Part shown: positions 9,911 through 19,065 of the stretch, piece by piece
Layout of the letters: every line of letters begins with the position of its first letter
Numbering within the stretch: the stretch's first letter is position 1
DNA from: Salsipaludibacter sp963812245
GTDB lineage: Bacteria > Actinomycetota > Nitriliruptoria > Nitriliruptorales > Nitriliruptoraceae
DNA length: 64,000 bases
Direction of reading: 5' to 3'
Assembly: GCA_963812245.1 (NCBI GenBank)
Contig: CAWEUK010000002.1
Span: forward strand, 806,001-870,000
Translations under genes and position numbers: made by a program
The notes under the pieces: model-generated
Told to the model about the DNA's origin: nothing
The model's database searches: none
The model's input: the letters and a program-made list of their open reading frames with translations, nothing else

Positions 9911-11584
9911 TCAGCCCTGGTCCTGGTCGCGGCCACCCATCCGGCGATAGGCCGTGACCAACGCCGTGGTCGACGCGTCGGCGGGCGGATCGGGCTGCGT
10001 GCCCTCTGCGACCAGCGGCGTGAGGTTGTTGGCCAACTCCTTGCCCAGTTGCACACCCCACTGGTCGAAGGAGTCGATGCCCCAGATCATGCCCTGGGTG
10101 AAGGTCTGGTGTTCGTACAGCGCGATCAGTTGACCCAGCACGCTGGGCGTGAGGCGGGGGGCCAGGATGGTCGTGCTGGGCCGATTGCCGGGCATGGTCC
10201 GGGGCCCCACCAGATCCTCGTCCACGCCCATGTCTCGCAGTTCCTCGGGCAGGCGACCGAACGCCAGTGCCGACGACTGGGCCAGCATGTTGGCCATCAG
10301 GATGTCGTGCATCTCGGCCACCGCATCGTCGGGCAAGGTGTCGGCGGTCAGGGGGGACGCGAAGCCGATGAAGTCGGCCGGGACCAGCACGGTGCCCTGG
10401 TGGAGCAGTTGGTGGAAGGCGTGCTGTCCGTTGGTGCCGGGCTCACCCCAGTAGACCTCACCGGTCAGTGTCTGGACGGCAGTGCCGTCCCAGCGGACCG
10501 ACTTGCCGTTGGACTCCATCGTCAACTGCTGGAGGTAGGCCGGGAACCGCCCCAGGTAGTTCGAGTAGGGCAGGACGACGTGGGACTGGGCCCCGGCCAG
10601 GTTGACGTACCAGCATGCCAGCATGCCCAACAGCGCGGGCACGTTGTCGGACAGTGGGGCGGTTCGGAAGTGCTCGTCGACAATGTGGAAGCCGGCGAGC
10701 ATGTCGGCGTATCCCTCGCGGCCGATCGCGATCATCAGCGACAGCCCGATCGCACTGGTCATCGAGTAGCGGCCACCGACCCAGTCCCAGAACTCGAACA
10801 TGTTGGCTGCATCGATGCCGAACTCGACGACGCCCTCGGTGTTGGTCGACAGGGCGACGAAGTGGTTGGCCACGGCGTCGTCGGCCGCGCCCAGGCCGTC
10901 GAGCAACCAGCGGCGCGCGTTGCGTGCGTTGGTGAGGGTCTCGAGCGTGGTGAACGTCTTGGACGCGACGATGAACAGGGTGCTGGCCGGGTCGGCCCCG
11001 ACCAGGGCCTCGGCGAGGTCGGCGGGATCGACGTTGGAGACGAAGCGGAAGTCGAGGTCGCGCTGTACGTGGGCACTGAGCGCCTGCACGGCCATCGCGG
11101 GCCCGAGGTCCGACCCACCGATGCCGATGTTGACGACGGTGCGGATGCGCTCGCCGGTGGCGCCCTTCCATGCGCCGGATCGCACCCGGTCGCTCAGGTC
11201 GCCCATGGCGTCCAGGACGGCATGCACGTCGGCCACCACGTCCTGGCCGTCGACCACCAGTTCGGCGTCGCGCGGCAGTCGCAGGGCGGTGTGCAGGACG
11301 GCGCGGTCCTCGGTGACGTTGATGTGCTCGCCGGCGTACATGGCGGCGATGCGATCACCCAGGTCGGCCGCCTCGGCCACGGCCACCAGGGCCTCGATGG
11401 TCTCGTCGGTGATGGCGTGCTTGGACATGTCGACATGGAGGTCACCGACGCTGCGACTCAACCGCTCGACCCGACCGGGATCACCGTCGAACAGGTCGCG
11501 CAGGGTGGCATCGGCCATGTCGGCGTGGTGGTCGGCCAGTGCCTGCCAGGCGTTGGTGGAGCGGATGTCCGTAGGTGTGGCCAT
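9911..11584 (-). CDS. pgi: Glucose-6-phosphate isomerase
   Basis: A 557-residue PGI of the usual long bacterial type, interconverting glucose 6-phosphate and fructose 6-phosphate in glycolysis and gluconeogenesis. The substrate-phosphate segment N-I-G-I-G-G-S-D-L-G-P is near residue 160, S-K-T-F-T-T-L-E-T near 215, the catalytic Glu is in M-E-S-N-G-K-S-V, and G-E-P-G-T-N-G-Q-H-A-F-H carries the catalytic histidine. A C-terminal lysine in Q-L-G-K-E-L-A completes the site. A TAGGCT -10-like hexamer on the minus strand (11617-11622) lies about 33 bases upstream of the ATG. It is the first gene of a probable two-gene unit with the membrane protein downstream. Confidence 0.97.
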   Translation of the reverse strand: MATPTDIRSTNAWQALADHHADMADATLRDLFDGDPGRVERLSRSVGDLHVDMSKHAITDETIEALVAVAEAADLGDRIAAMYAGEHINVTEDRAVLHTALRLPRDAELVVDGQDVVADVHAVLDAMGDLSDRVRSGAWKGATGERIRTVVNIGIGGSDLGPAMAVQALSAHVQRDLDFRFVSNVDPADLAEALVGADPASTLFIVASKTFTTLETLTNARNARRWLLDGLGAADDAVANHFVALSTNTEGVVEFGIDAANMFEFWDWVGGRYSMTSAIGLSLMIAIGREGYADMLAGFHIVDEHFRTAPLSDNVPALLGMLACWYVNLAGAQSHVVLPYSNYLGRFPAYLQQLTMESNGKSVRWDGTAVQTLTGEVYWGEPGTNGQHAFHQLLHQGTVLVPADFIGFASPLTADTLPDDAVAEMHDILMANMLAQSSALAFGRLPEELRDMGVDEDLVGPRTMPGNRPSTTILAPRLTPSVLGQLIALYEHQTFTQGMIWGIDSFDQWGVQLGKELANNLTPLVAEGTQPDPPADASTTALVTAYRRMGGRDQDQG

Positions 11585-11616
11585 CTGGGTGAGCCTTGTC
11601 GATCGAGGGGCTGCCC

Positions 11617-11622
11617 AGCCTA
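11617..11622 (-). promoter_or_regulatory. Putative -10 hexamer TAGGCT of pgi
   Basis: The minus-strand hexamer TAGGCT lies about 33 bases before the pgi ATG and matches the motif seen before other genes in the window. Confidence 0.35.
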
Positions 11623-11765
11623 GGAGATGGTCCGCGATCGATGGCCGGTTCGCCCGGTCGTGGCACGGATCCCGGACCTGAACCGACGACTACGCTGGCC
11701 GTGTGGACGCCGCGGACGATCCGTGGCGCCCCGCCCTCGGACGTTGCCACAACGAGGAGTTGCCA

Positions 11766-12161
11766 ATGGCGATCAGGGTCATCGTTGCCAAGCCCGGTCT
11801 GGATGGTCATGACCGTGGCGCAAAGGTGGTCGCCCGGGCCCTGCGCGATGCAGGGTGCGAGGTCATCTACACCGGTCTGCACCAGACCCCGGCGCAGATC
11901 GTGGCCGCCGCCATCCAGGAGGATGCCCAGGCCATCGGGCTGTCGATCCACTCGGGTGCGCACATGACCCTGTTCCCCAAGGTGGTCGAGTTGCTGGCAG
12001 CCGAGGGGGCCGACGACATCGTCGTCTTCGGGGGTGGCATCGTGCCCGACGAGGACATCCCCGTGCTCCAGGAACAGGGTGTGGCGGCGATCTTCACGCC
12101 CGGCACCCCGATGAAGACCATCACCGATTGGGTGCACGCCAACATCCCCGAGCGCGTGTGA
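11766..12161 (+). CDS. Small B12-binding subunit of a methylmalonyl-CoA mutase family enzyme
   Basis: A 131-residue stand-alone cobalamin-binding domain. It begins R-V-I-V-A-K-P-G-L-D-G-H-D-R-G-A-K: the D-G-H-D-R-G supplies the lower-axial His of base-off B12 binding. Later come the S-I-H-S-G-A-H and F-G-G-G-I-V-P-D-E-D signatures of this fold. Such small subunits pair with a separate catalytic chain to rearrange methylmalonyl-CoA or a related acyl-CoA; the partner is not next to it here. Start ATG 11766 follows GAGG. A TACGCT hexamer at 11691 may be its -10. Its position upstream of sucC-sucD fits a path from methylmalonyl-CoA to succinyl-CoA and succinate. Confidence 0.88.
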   Translation: MAIRVIVAKPGLDGHDRGAKVVARALRDAGCEVIYTGLHQTPAQIVAAAIQEDAQAIGLSIHSGAHMTLFPKVVELLAAEGADDIVVFGGGIVPDEDIPVLQEQGVAAIFTPGTPMKTITDWVHANIPERV

Positions 12162-12376
12162 CGTCACCATGCGGCGGCGATCGGTCGGCACGGCTGCGAC
12201 GTGGGTCGGTGGTCGCGCCACGGCCCTGATCGCCCCTCGACCCGGCCGGCTGACGGCACCCAGGGCAACCCGACTTCGGCGCACGCCCCACCGCCCTACC
12301 TTGCCACCACACGACCCCTGCGCAGCGTCGGCACGCACTGCCGGCCGTTGACCACCGCCCACGAAAGAACCCATCC

Positions 12377-13541
12377 ATGGATCTCGTCGAATACCAGGGA
12401 AAGCAACTCTTCGGACGCAACGGCGTTCCCGTGCCGGAGGTCGGCGCCGTGTGCCGCACCGTCGACGAGGTCCGCGCTGCGGCAGAGGAGTTGGGGCCCG
12501 TCACCGTCATCAAGTCCCAGGTCAAGACCGGTGGACGCGGCAAGGCCGGCGGCGTGAAGGTCGCAACCTCCGTCGATGACGCGGTGGCCCACGCCCAGGA
12601 CATCTTCGGGCTCGACATCAAGGGCCACATCGTCAACGTGATCTACGTCGAACCGGCCAGCGACATCGCCGAGGAGTACTACCTGTCGATCATGCACGAC
12701 CGGGTCAACAAGGGCTTCCTGGTGATCGCCTCCCGCGAGGGCGGCGTCGACATCGAGGAGGTCAATCGCACGCGTCCGGATGCCGTGGTCAAGCAGGTCC
12801 TGTTGCCGTCCGAGACCGCTCGACGGGCTGGACGTGGACACGGCCCGTGACATCATGGAGCGCGCGAACTTCCCCGACGACGTGCTCGACCAAGCGGCCG
12901 ATCTGCTGGTCAACCTGTTCGCCGCGATGCGCAACGAGGACGCGACGCTCGTCGAGATCAACCCCCTCGTCAAGACGGCTGACGGGCGCGTGATCGCCCT
13001 GGACTCCAAGGTCACCCTCGACGGCAATGCCGCCTTCCGCCACGGCGACTACGAGGAGTGGCAGGTCGAGGGACTGGACAACGACGACCCACTCGAGGCG
13101 CAGGCCAAGGAGCAGGGCATCCAGTACGTCAAGCTCGACGGGACCGTCGGCGTGCTGGGCAACGGCGCCGGGCTGGTGATGGCCACGTTGGACGTGGTCG
13201 CCCAGGCCGGTGGCAAGGCAGCCAACTTTCTCGACATTGGCGGTGGTGCCTCTGCCGAGGTCATGGCGCAGTCCCTGGCGCTCGTGTTGTCCGACCCCGA
13301 CGTCGCGTCGGTGTTCATCAACGTGTTCGGGGGCATCACCCGGGGCGAACAGGTGGCCACCGGGATCCTGGAGGCCTGTGACCAACTGGGCGACTTCCCC
13401 CAGAAGTTGGTGGTGCGACTCGACGGCACCAACGCCGAGCAGGGCCGGGCCATCCTCACCGAGGCCGCCCACCCCAGCGTCATCCCCGCGGCAACGATGT
13501 CCGAGGCCGCCGAGAAGGCTGTCGAGCTCGCCACCGCCTGA
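12377..13541 (+). CDS. sucC: Succinyl-CoA ligase beta subunit, one frame break in this copy
   Basis: The beta chain of succinyl-CoA synthetase, which makes succinate and ATP or GTP from succinyl-CoA in the TCA cycle. The N-terminal ATP-grasp part (Y-Q-G-K-Q-L-F, K-S-Q-V-K-T-G-G-R-G-K-A-G-G) is in one frame. The rest, with E-I-N-P-L-V, the G-N-G-A-G-L loop and N-V-F-G-G-I-T-R, is in the +1 frame. The switch lies at about 12810-12818; dropping one C there gives a continuous 387-residue protein of normal length. A sequencing insertion is the likely cause. A TACCTT hexamer at 12297 may be the -10. The sucD start follows 40 bases later, so the two form an operon. Confidence 0.93.
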
Positions 13542-13581
13542 CCGATCACCGCGCACACGTCGTGCGCAAGGAGACACTGAA

Positions 13582-14470
13582 ATGTCGATCTTCATCGATG
13601 AGCACACACGCGTGGTCGTGCAGGGCATCGGCTCCCAGGGCACGTTCCATGCCAAGCGCAACCAGGACTACGGCACCCAGGTGGTTGCCGGAACCCACCC
13701 CAGGAAGGGTGGGACGACCTGGGAGGAGTTGGATCGGCCGGTCTACGCGACGGTCGCCGAGGCGGTGGAGCACGAGGGTGCCAACACGTCGCTGGTGATG
13801 GTGCCCGCGCCGTTCACCAAGGATGCCATCCTGGAAGCCCACGACGCCGGGATCGAGACGATCGTCGCGGTCACCGAGGGCGTCCCGGTGCTCGACATGA
13901 CCGAGGTCTACGACACGGTCGTGCGCCGCGGTGGCACCCGCCTCATCGGTCCGAACTGCCCGGGCCTCATCTCGCCGGGCAAGTCCAACGTGGGGATCAT
14001 CCCCGCCGACATCCCCAGCCCCGGACGCGTGGGCCTGGTGTCGCGGTCGGGGACCCTGACCTACCAGATCATGCACGAGCTGGCCCAGGCTGGCATCGGC
14101 ATCTCCACGTGCGTGGGCATCGGGGGCGATCCCGGTCATCGGAACCCAGTTCCTGGACGTGATCCAGGCCTTTGCGGCCGATCCGGACACGGATGCGCTC
14201 GCGTTCGTCGGCGAGATCGGGGGCTCGGAGGAGCAGATCGCGGGGGAGTGGATCCGTGACAACATCCCCGACACCCCTGTCGTGGGCTACATCGCCGGGT
14301 ACGAGGCTCCTGCCGGCAAGCAGATGGGCCATGCCGGCGCCATCGTCAAGGAGGGCGGTCCCGGCGGCGAGTCGGCGGCCGAGAAGAAGGAGATCCTCGA
14401 GGGCATGGGCATCGCCGTGGCCATGAACCCCTCCGAGGCCGCCCAACTCATGATCGCGCGCTTGGGCTGA
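13582..14470 (+). CDS. sucD: Succinyl-CoA ligase alpha subunit, one frame break in this copy
   Basis: The alpha chain of succinyl-CoA synthetase; it binds CoA and carries the phosphohistidine. The CoA-binding start (V-Q-G-I-G-S-Q-G-T-F-H) and G-P-N-C-P-G-L-I-S-P-G are in the first frame. The phosphohistidine loop K-Q-M-G-H-A-G-A-I is in the second. The break is at 14131-14133: the run CCC should be CC, which restores G-G-D-P-V-I-G-T-Q-F-L-D and a 295-residue protein of usual size. This is the clearest homopolymer insertion in the window. ATG 13582 has AAGGAG ten bases upstream. A hairpin right after the stop probably ends the transcript. Confidence 0.94.
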
Positions 14471-14473
14471 ACG

Positions 14474-14490
14474 CGCGTCCTTCGGACGCG
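14474..14490 (+). terminator. Hairpin directly after sucD
   Basis: A seven-base stem (CGCGTCC with GGACGCG) around a TTC loop, starting four bases after the sucD stop codon. A probable intrinsic terminator without a T-run. Confidence 0.55.
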
Positions 14491-14677
14491 TGGGAATTGT
14501 TCGCCCAGGGCTCACACCGTCCACGCTTGGACTTGGGCCGCGTTGGAGTTGCTCGCTGCGCTCGGAGCGTCCGCTCGCAACGTTGTCGCGCGTCACGCCT
14601 GCATGCCGCGTGCGCTCGCTGTTCGAAGGCCCGCGGTCTCGATTGGGGTTCGTTCGCCAGGATTCCGGCACAACGAG

Positions 14678-14707
14678 CGGACCCCCGGTCCGAAGACCGG
14701 GGGTCCG
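14678..14707. terminator. Very stable perfect hairpin, 13-base stem
   Basis: Arms 14678-14690 and 14695-14707 are exact reverse complements with a four-base CGAA loop and almost pure G/C pairing. It lies about 210 bases after sucD and 490 before the next gene. A terminator or an RNA-stability element is likely. No T-run follows. Confidence 0.5.
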
Positions 14708-15192
14708 TGACCGGGACGCGCGGGGGGATGTGCGTCAACCGGTGGGAGCGGGAGCTGGGGAGGCTCACACACTCCGTGCGCATCTCCGCGAAGAAGAGGC
14801 GGATGAATGATGCGCGACGATCGGGGCAGATCGTCTGTGTCCACTTTACCAAGCCGGGGTGTCCGGGGCTACTCGAATTTGGCCCCCGCGCTGTCCAAAA
14901 GAACAGGGTGTTTCACTGAAGCGCATGTGAGTATCCCACTATTCGGCCGTTTCGGGCGTAGTTGGTTGTGCAGCACGACGAATTCGGTGGGTGTCGACGG
15001 CGGCCGTGCCGGGCTCGACCAGGCCCGCCGAGGCCCATGGCGACACGGCGTCTCAGGTGGCTTCAGCCGAGCCTGGTGAGGCACACTGACACCCACACCA
15101 GCGTCCCCACGGGGCGTTGGACCGCCTTCCCGCGATGCCGCCGCCGACCTCGGTGTGCGGGCCCAGCCGATGACCCGACCCCCGGATTCCTC

Positions 15193-15990
15193 GTGACCCA
15201 TCAGTTGCCCACCGAGCGCGCGACCCCACGTGCCACGCGCGTCAACGATGCCCATCGCGAGGCGGAGAAGTTGGCCATAGAGCCCGGGGAGGTCGATCGC
15301 CACATCGGCCGCTTCACGCCTCGGTACGTCGGCAGCGTGCCTGCGCGCACCATTGCGCGCCACCTGCTCATGCTCCAGAGCCCACTTTCGTCGGGCGAAG
15401 TACGCAGTCGCGTCACCCCGGCGCCTGGCGGCGACCCCCACCGGCGTGAGCTCGACGTCGTGACGCCCGACGCGCCGGGGCTGTTCGCCCAGGTGTCAGG
15501 TGTCGTGGCCCTCATCGGCGGCCAGGTCATGTCGGCAGGTGCCCACACCACGTCGGACGACGTGGCCGTGGACACCTTCGAGGTGGTCGCCCCTGCCGGC
15601 GTGTCCACGGCGTGGTGGGCCAGGTTCGAAGGCGAGTTGGCGGATGCCGTGGCCGGACGCGTGGCACTGCGAGCAGCGGTGGATGCTGCTGCCCGCGAGG
15701 CCCGCACGTCGACCACCCGCGAGGTGGCCATGGATGTCGTGCCCGAGGCTCCCTGGACGTCGGTGCGCGTGCGCACCGGTGACCGCATGGGCCTGCTGTT
15801 CACGATTGCGGATGCGTTCGCGGAACTGCGACTGGACATCGTGAGCGCCCAGATCGTGACGCGCGGTGACATGGTGGACGACGTGTTCGTCGTGCGCACC
15901 GCGAACAGGTCATCCCTGGACGACGAGCAGGTCCATCAGCTCGGCATCGGGATCCGCTGGGCGGTGGGACGACTCGGTGTGGGTTCCTGA
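15193..15990 (+). CDS. Orphan double-ACT protein resembling the C-terminal part of GlnD
   Basis: A 265-residue protein whose layout matches only the C-terminal third of [PII] uridylyltransferase GlnD. It has the linker H-I-G-R-F-T-P-R-Y-V-G-S-V-P-A-R-T-I-A-R-H, then a first ACT domain starting E-L-D-V-V-T-P-D-A-P-G-L-F-A, then a second with V-R-V-R-T-G-D-R-M-G-L-L-F-T-I-A-D-A-F. The nucleotidyltransferase and HD domains of GlnD are absent, and the upstream DNA does not encode them in any frame. ACT pairs bind amino acids such as glutamine, so a sensor role is plausible. GTG 15193 is my choice of start; the frame is open back to 14962 but that part is Arg/Pro-rich and unlike protein. Confidence 0.65.
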   Translation: MTHQLPTERATPRATRVNDAHREAEKLAIEPGEVDRHIGRFTPRYVGSVPARTIARHLLMLQSPLSSGEVRSRVTPAPGGDPHRRELDVVTPDAPGLFAQVSGVVALIGGQVMSAGAHTTSDDVAVDTFEVVAPAGVSTAWWARFEGELADAVAGRVALRAAVDAAAREARTSTTREVAMDVVPEAPWTSVRVRTGDRMGLLFTIADAFAELRLDIVSAQIVTRGDMVDDVFVVRTANRSSLDDEQVHQLGIGIRWAVGRLGVGS

Positions 15991-16003
15991 CCGAGGATGT
16001 CGG

Positions 16004-17393
16004 TCACAGGATGCCGCCCTCGGCCATCCGACGGTGGTCGAGCACCCGATCGAGCACGGCCGTGTCGACGCCGTCGGCCTCCGCGACCTCACGCAGGGTG
16101 CGACCCTCCTTGTGGGCCTGCTTGGCGAGTGCCGCCGACCGCTCGTAGCCGATCTCGGGCACCAGGGCCGTGACCGCCATGAGCGACCGCTCCACCAGTT
16201 CAGGGCCGCGATCGGTCGCCTCGGTCGTCGGCCAGGCACTTGTCGACGAACAGTCGCGACACGCGCCCGATCAGTTCCAGCGACTCGATGACGTTGCGCG
16301 CCATGAGCGGGATCATGACGTTGAGTTCGAGTTCGCCGGACAGCCCGCCAACGGTGACCGCGGCGTCGTTGCCGATGACCTGTGCCCCGACCTGGCGAAC
16401 CGATTCCGGGATGACCGGGTTGACCTTTCCGGGCATGATCGACGATCCGGGCTGGATCGCGGGCAGTGACAGTTCCGCGATGCCGGTGCGGGGTCCCGAT
16501 GACAACCACCGGATGTCGTTGGCGATCTTGATCAGGCTCGTGGCGACGACCTTCAGGGCACCGGACAACTCGACCAGCGCATCTCGGGATCCCTGCGCCT
16601 CGAAGTGGTTGCCGGCCTCGACGAAGGGGATGCCGGTGCGGTCGGCAATGGCGGTGATCACTGCGTGCGGGAATCCCGGCGGGCAGTTGAGGCCGGTGCC
16701 CACGGCGGTTCCGCCCAGCGCCAGTTCATGGATGCTGCCCAGTGCGCGCTCGATGCGCTCGATCCCCAACTCGACCTGGCGGGCCCAGCCGCCGAACTCC
16801 TGGCCCAGCGTCACCGGTGTTGCATCCATCAGGTGGGTACGTCCGGACTTGGCGACGTCCGCGAACTCCTCCTCCTTGGCCCGCAGACCGGCAGCCAGGT
16901 GGGCCAGTCCCGGGATCGTGATGTCGACGGCGGTGCGGGCGCAGGCGATGTGCACGGCTGACGGGAAGGAGTCATTGGAGGACTGCGAGGCATTGACGTG
17001 GTCGTTGGGGTGGACGCGGTCGGACTCGAGATCACTGCCCAGCAACTGCTTCGCGCGATTGGCGAGCACCTCGTTGACGTTCATGTTCGTCGACGTGCCC
17101 GAACCGGTCTGGAACGTGTCCACGGGGAAGTGCTGGTCCAACTGGCCGTCGATGACCTCGTCGGCGGCCTCGCGGATCGCTGCCGCCCGCTCCTGGTCCA
17201 CCACGCCAAGGTCCACGTTCGCGGCCGCTGCCGCCCACTTGATCATGGCCTGGGCATGCACGACGGCTGCCGGGACCGGCTGGCCCGAGACCGGGAAGTT
17301 GTCGACCGCGCGCTGGGTCGAGGCACCCCACAGGGCGTCGGCGGGGATCTGCATTTCCCCCATCGTGTCGTGGGCGGTGCGGTGGTCGGCCAT
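16004..17393 (-). CDS. fumC: Class II fumarate hydratase, one frame break in this copy
   Basis: Fumarase C, which hydrates fumarate to malate in the TCA cycle. Visible signatures are T-G-S-G-T-S-T-N-M-N-V-N-E-V, the H-P-N-D-H-V-N-A-S-Q-S-S-N-D histidine segment, the catalytic-loop G-S-S-I-M-P-G-K-V-N-P, and the C-terminal R-S-L-M-A-V-T-A-L-V-P-E-I-G-Y. The last 64 residues are in a different frame: at 16203-16205 a GGG (CCC on the coding strand) should be GG. Removing one base gives R-P-E-L-V-E-R-S and a normal 462-residue enzyme. ATG 17393 is preferred over the upstream in-frame start at 17450. Divergent from the threonine dehydratase gene. Confidence 0.94.
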
Positions 17394-17463
17394 GGTCGTG
17401 TTCCTGGATCTCGGCAGGGTGGGGCACGGGTGCGAGTCTATGGTCGCCATGGTGCGTCGGGGT

Positions 17464-17469
17464 TAGTCT
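17464..17469 (+). promoter_or_regulatory. Putative -10 hexamer TAGTCT in the fumC/ilvA divergent region
   Basis: TAGTCT sits in the 259-base gap between divergent fumC and the threonine dehydratase gene, in plus orientation, 184 bases before the dehydratase ATG. It matches the motif repeated before other genes. Confidence 0.3.
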
Positions 17470-17652
17470 CGATCGTGTCGGGGCCATGTCGATGTCCGGT
17501 CCACCGAGCGTCGCTCGGCCCGCGTCGCAGACGCCAGTGGGTGTGCGGTTCGCACCCACGCCGAAGGTCGCCGCCCGAGCCCCGGTCGCGGACGATCCGG
17601 GAAGATGGCCCCCGGAAGATGCCCCGGCAGAGATGCCCAGGAAGGTGCCCAG

Positions 17653-18958
17653 ATGCAGCCCGAGTCGCTCGTGTCGGAGTCGGAGCCGTCAGCGGCTGCC
17701 GACGCCGCCACCGATCAGCGCCCGCCGCTGGTGTCCGCCGACCGGGTCGCTGCGGCTGCGCGAGTGCTGGAGGGCGTCATCCAGACCACCCCGCTGGAGA
17801 CCTCGCGAGCCCTGTCCGCCGTCGTCGGCCACCCCGTCCTGCTCAAGTGCGAACATCTCCAGCGCACCGGGTCGTTCAAGTTGCGTGGCGCCTACAACCG
17901 CATCCACCACCTCAGCGACCAGGAACGCGCGCGAGGTGTCGTGTGTGCGTCGGCCGGCAACCACGCCCAGGGCGTGGCGCTGGCGGCGACGTTGCAGGAC
18001 GTGGATGTCACGGTGTTCATGCCCGAACGCGCGCCGCTGCCCAAGGTCGAGGCCACCCGTGGCTACGGCGCCACGGTCAAGCTCATGGGGGCAAGCTTCG
18101 ACGAGGCGATGGCGTCGGCGCAGGAGTTCACGCGCGAGGCCGAGCGCGTGTTCGTGCATCCGTTCGACCACCCGGACATCATCGCCGGCCAGGGCACCGT
18201 GGGGCTCGAGTTGCTCGACCAGGACGACCGACTTCACCACGGTCGTCGTCCCCATCGGTGGTGGCGGGCTGATCTCGGGCATCGCGGTGGCCATCAAGGC
18301 GGCCCGACCCGACGTCAGGATCGTGGGCGTCGAGGCCGAGGCGGCTGCCTCCATGGCGGCGTCGCTGGCTGCGGGGCGGCCAGTCGTGGCCCAGGACGGG
18401 TCCACGATCGCGGACGGCATCGCCGTGAAGCGGCCGGGTGCACTCACGCTTGCCCACGTGGACGAACTGGTCGACGAGGTCGTGGCGGTCGACGACCAGC
18501 TGATCGCGCGCGCCCTGACCATGCTGTTGGAACGAGCCAAGCAGGTGGTCGAGCCGTCGGGTGCTGCCGGCGTGGCGGCACTGCTGGCGGGCTCCGTCGA
18601 GGTCGACGGGCCGGTGGTCGTCGTCCTGTCGGGCGGCAACATCGACCCGATGATGCTCGACCAGTTGGTGCGGGCGGGGCTGGACGAGGAAGGCCGCCAT
18701 GTCACCCTGTTGACGCGCGTGCCGGACCAGCCGGGCGAGTTGGTCGCCTTCCTGGAGGTGCTGGCAGAACTGCAGGCCAACGTGGTCGGCGTCGAGCACT
18801 ACCGCTTCGGCGGCCGTCGTCGACTGGGGACGGTGGACGTCATGGTCGAGTTGGAGGTGCGCGGCCAGGACCACACCGACGCGATCGTCGTGGAGTTGCG
18901 CCGGCGCGGCTATGCCCTGACTCGCTCGCAGACCCGCGCCGCCGGAGTTGCCATGTAG
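17653..18958 (+). CDS. ilvA: Threonine dehydratase with C-terminal ACT domain, one frame break in this copy
   Basis: A PLP enzyme that deaminates threonine to 2-oxobutyrate. The PLP lysine lies in G-S-F-K-L-R-G-A-Y-N, the phosphate loop is G-G-G-G-L-I-S-G, and S-A-G-N-H-A-Q-G-V-A binds the substrate. A single ACT domain at the C-terminus (H-V-T-L-L-T-R-V-P-D-Q-P-G-E-L) fits the short threonine dehydratase form of about 400-430 residues. Reading frame changes at about 18228-18229 (CC for C); repaired length is 434 residues. ATG 17653 is chosen; the in-frame start at 17605 would add an unusual leader. Product oxobutyrate feeds isoleucine or propionyl-CoA, the latter linking it to the B12 mutases nearby. 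Confidence 0.92.
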
Positions 18959-19065
18959 GAGCGGGATCGTCGCCCGGCGGTTGTACCCTCGGGCCATTGT
19001 CGCGCCGGTGACCCGATCCGTTGCGCGGGAGCACCGTTCGCCTGGCCGCCACCCGGAGGAAGCCG

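Larger units (their letters stand above)
14471..15192. other. Long non-coding stretch between sucD and the ACT-domain gene
   Basis: About 720 bases without a believable gene; the overlapping open frames have no family likeness and poor codon use. It holds two strong hairpins (14474-14490 and 14678-14707) and, around 14860-14990, a patch of lower GC that may contain the promoter of the downstream gene. I see no tRNA cloverleaf or riboswitch core. Confidence 0.5.

Noticed and set aside
14471..15192. tRNA, tmRNA or CRISPR in the long gap
   Set aside because: No cloverleaf, CCA end, or regularly spaced repeat could be drawn.
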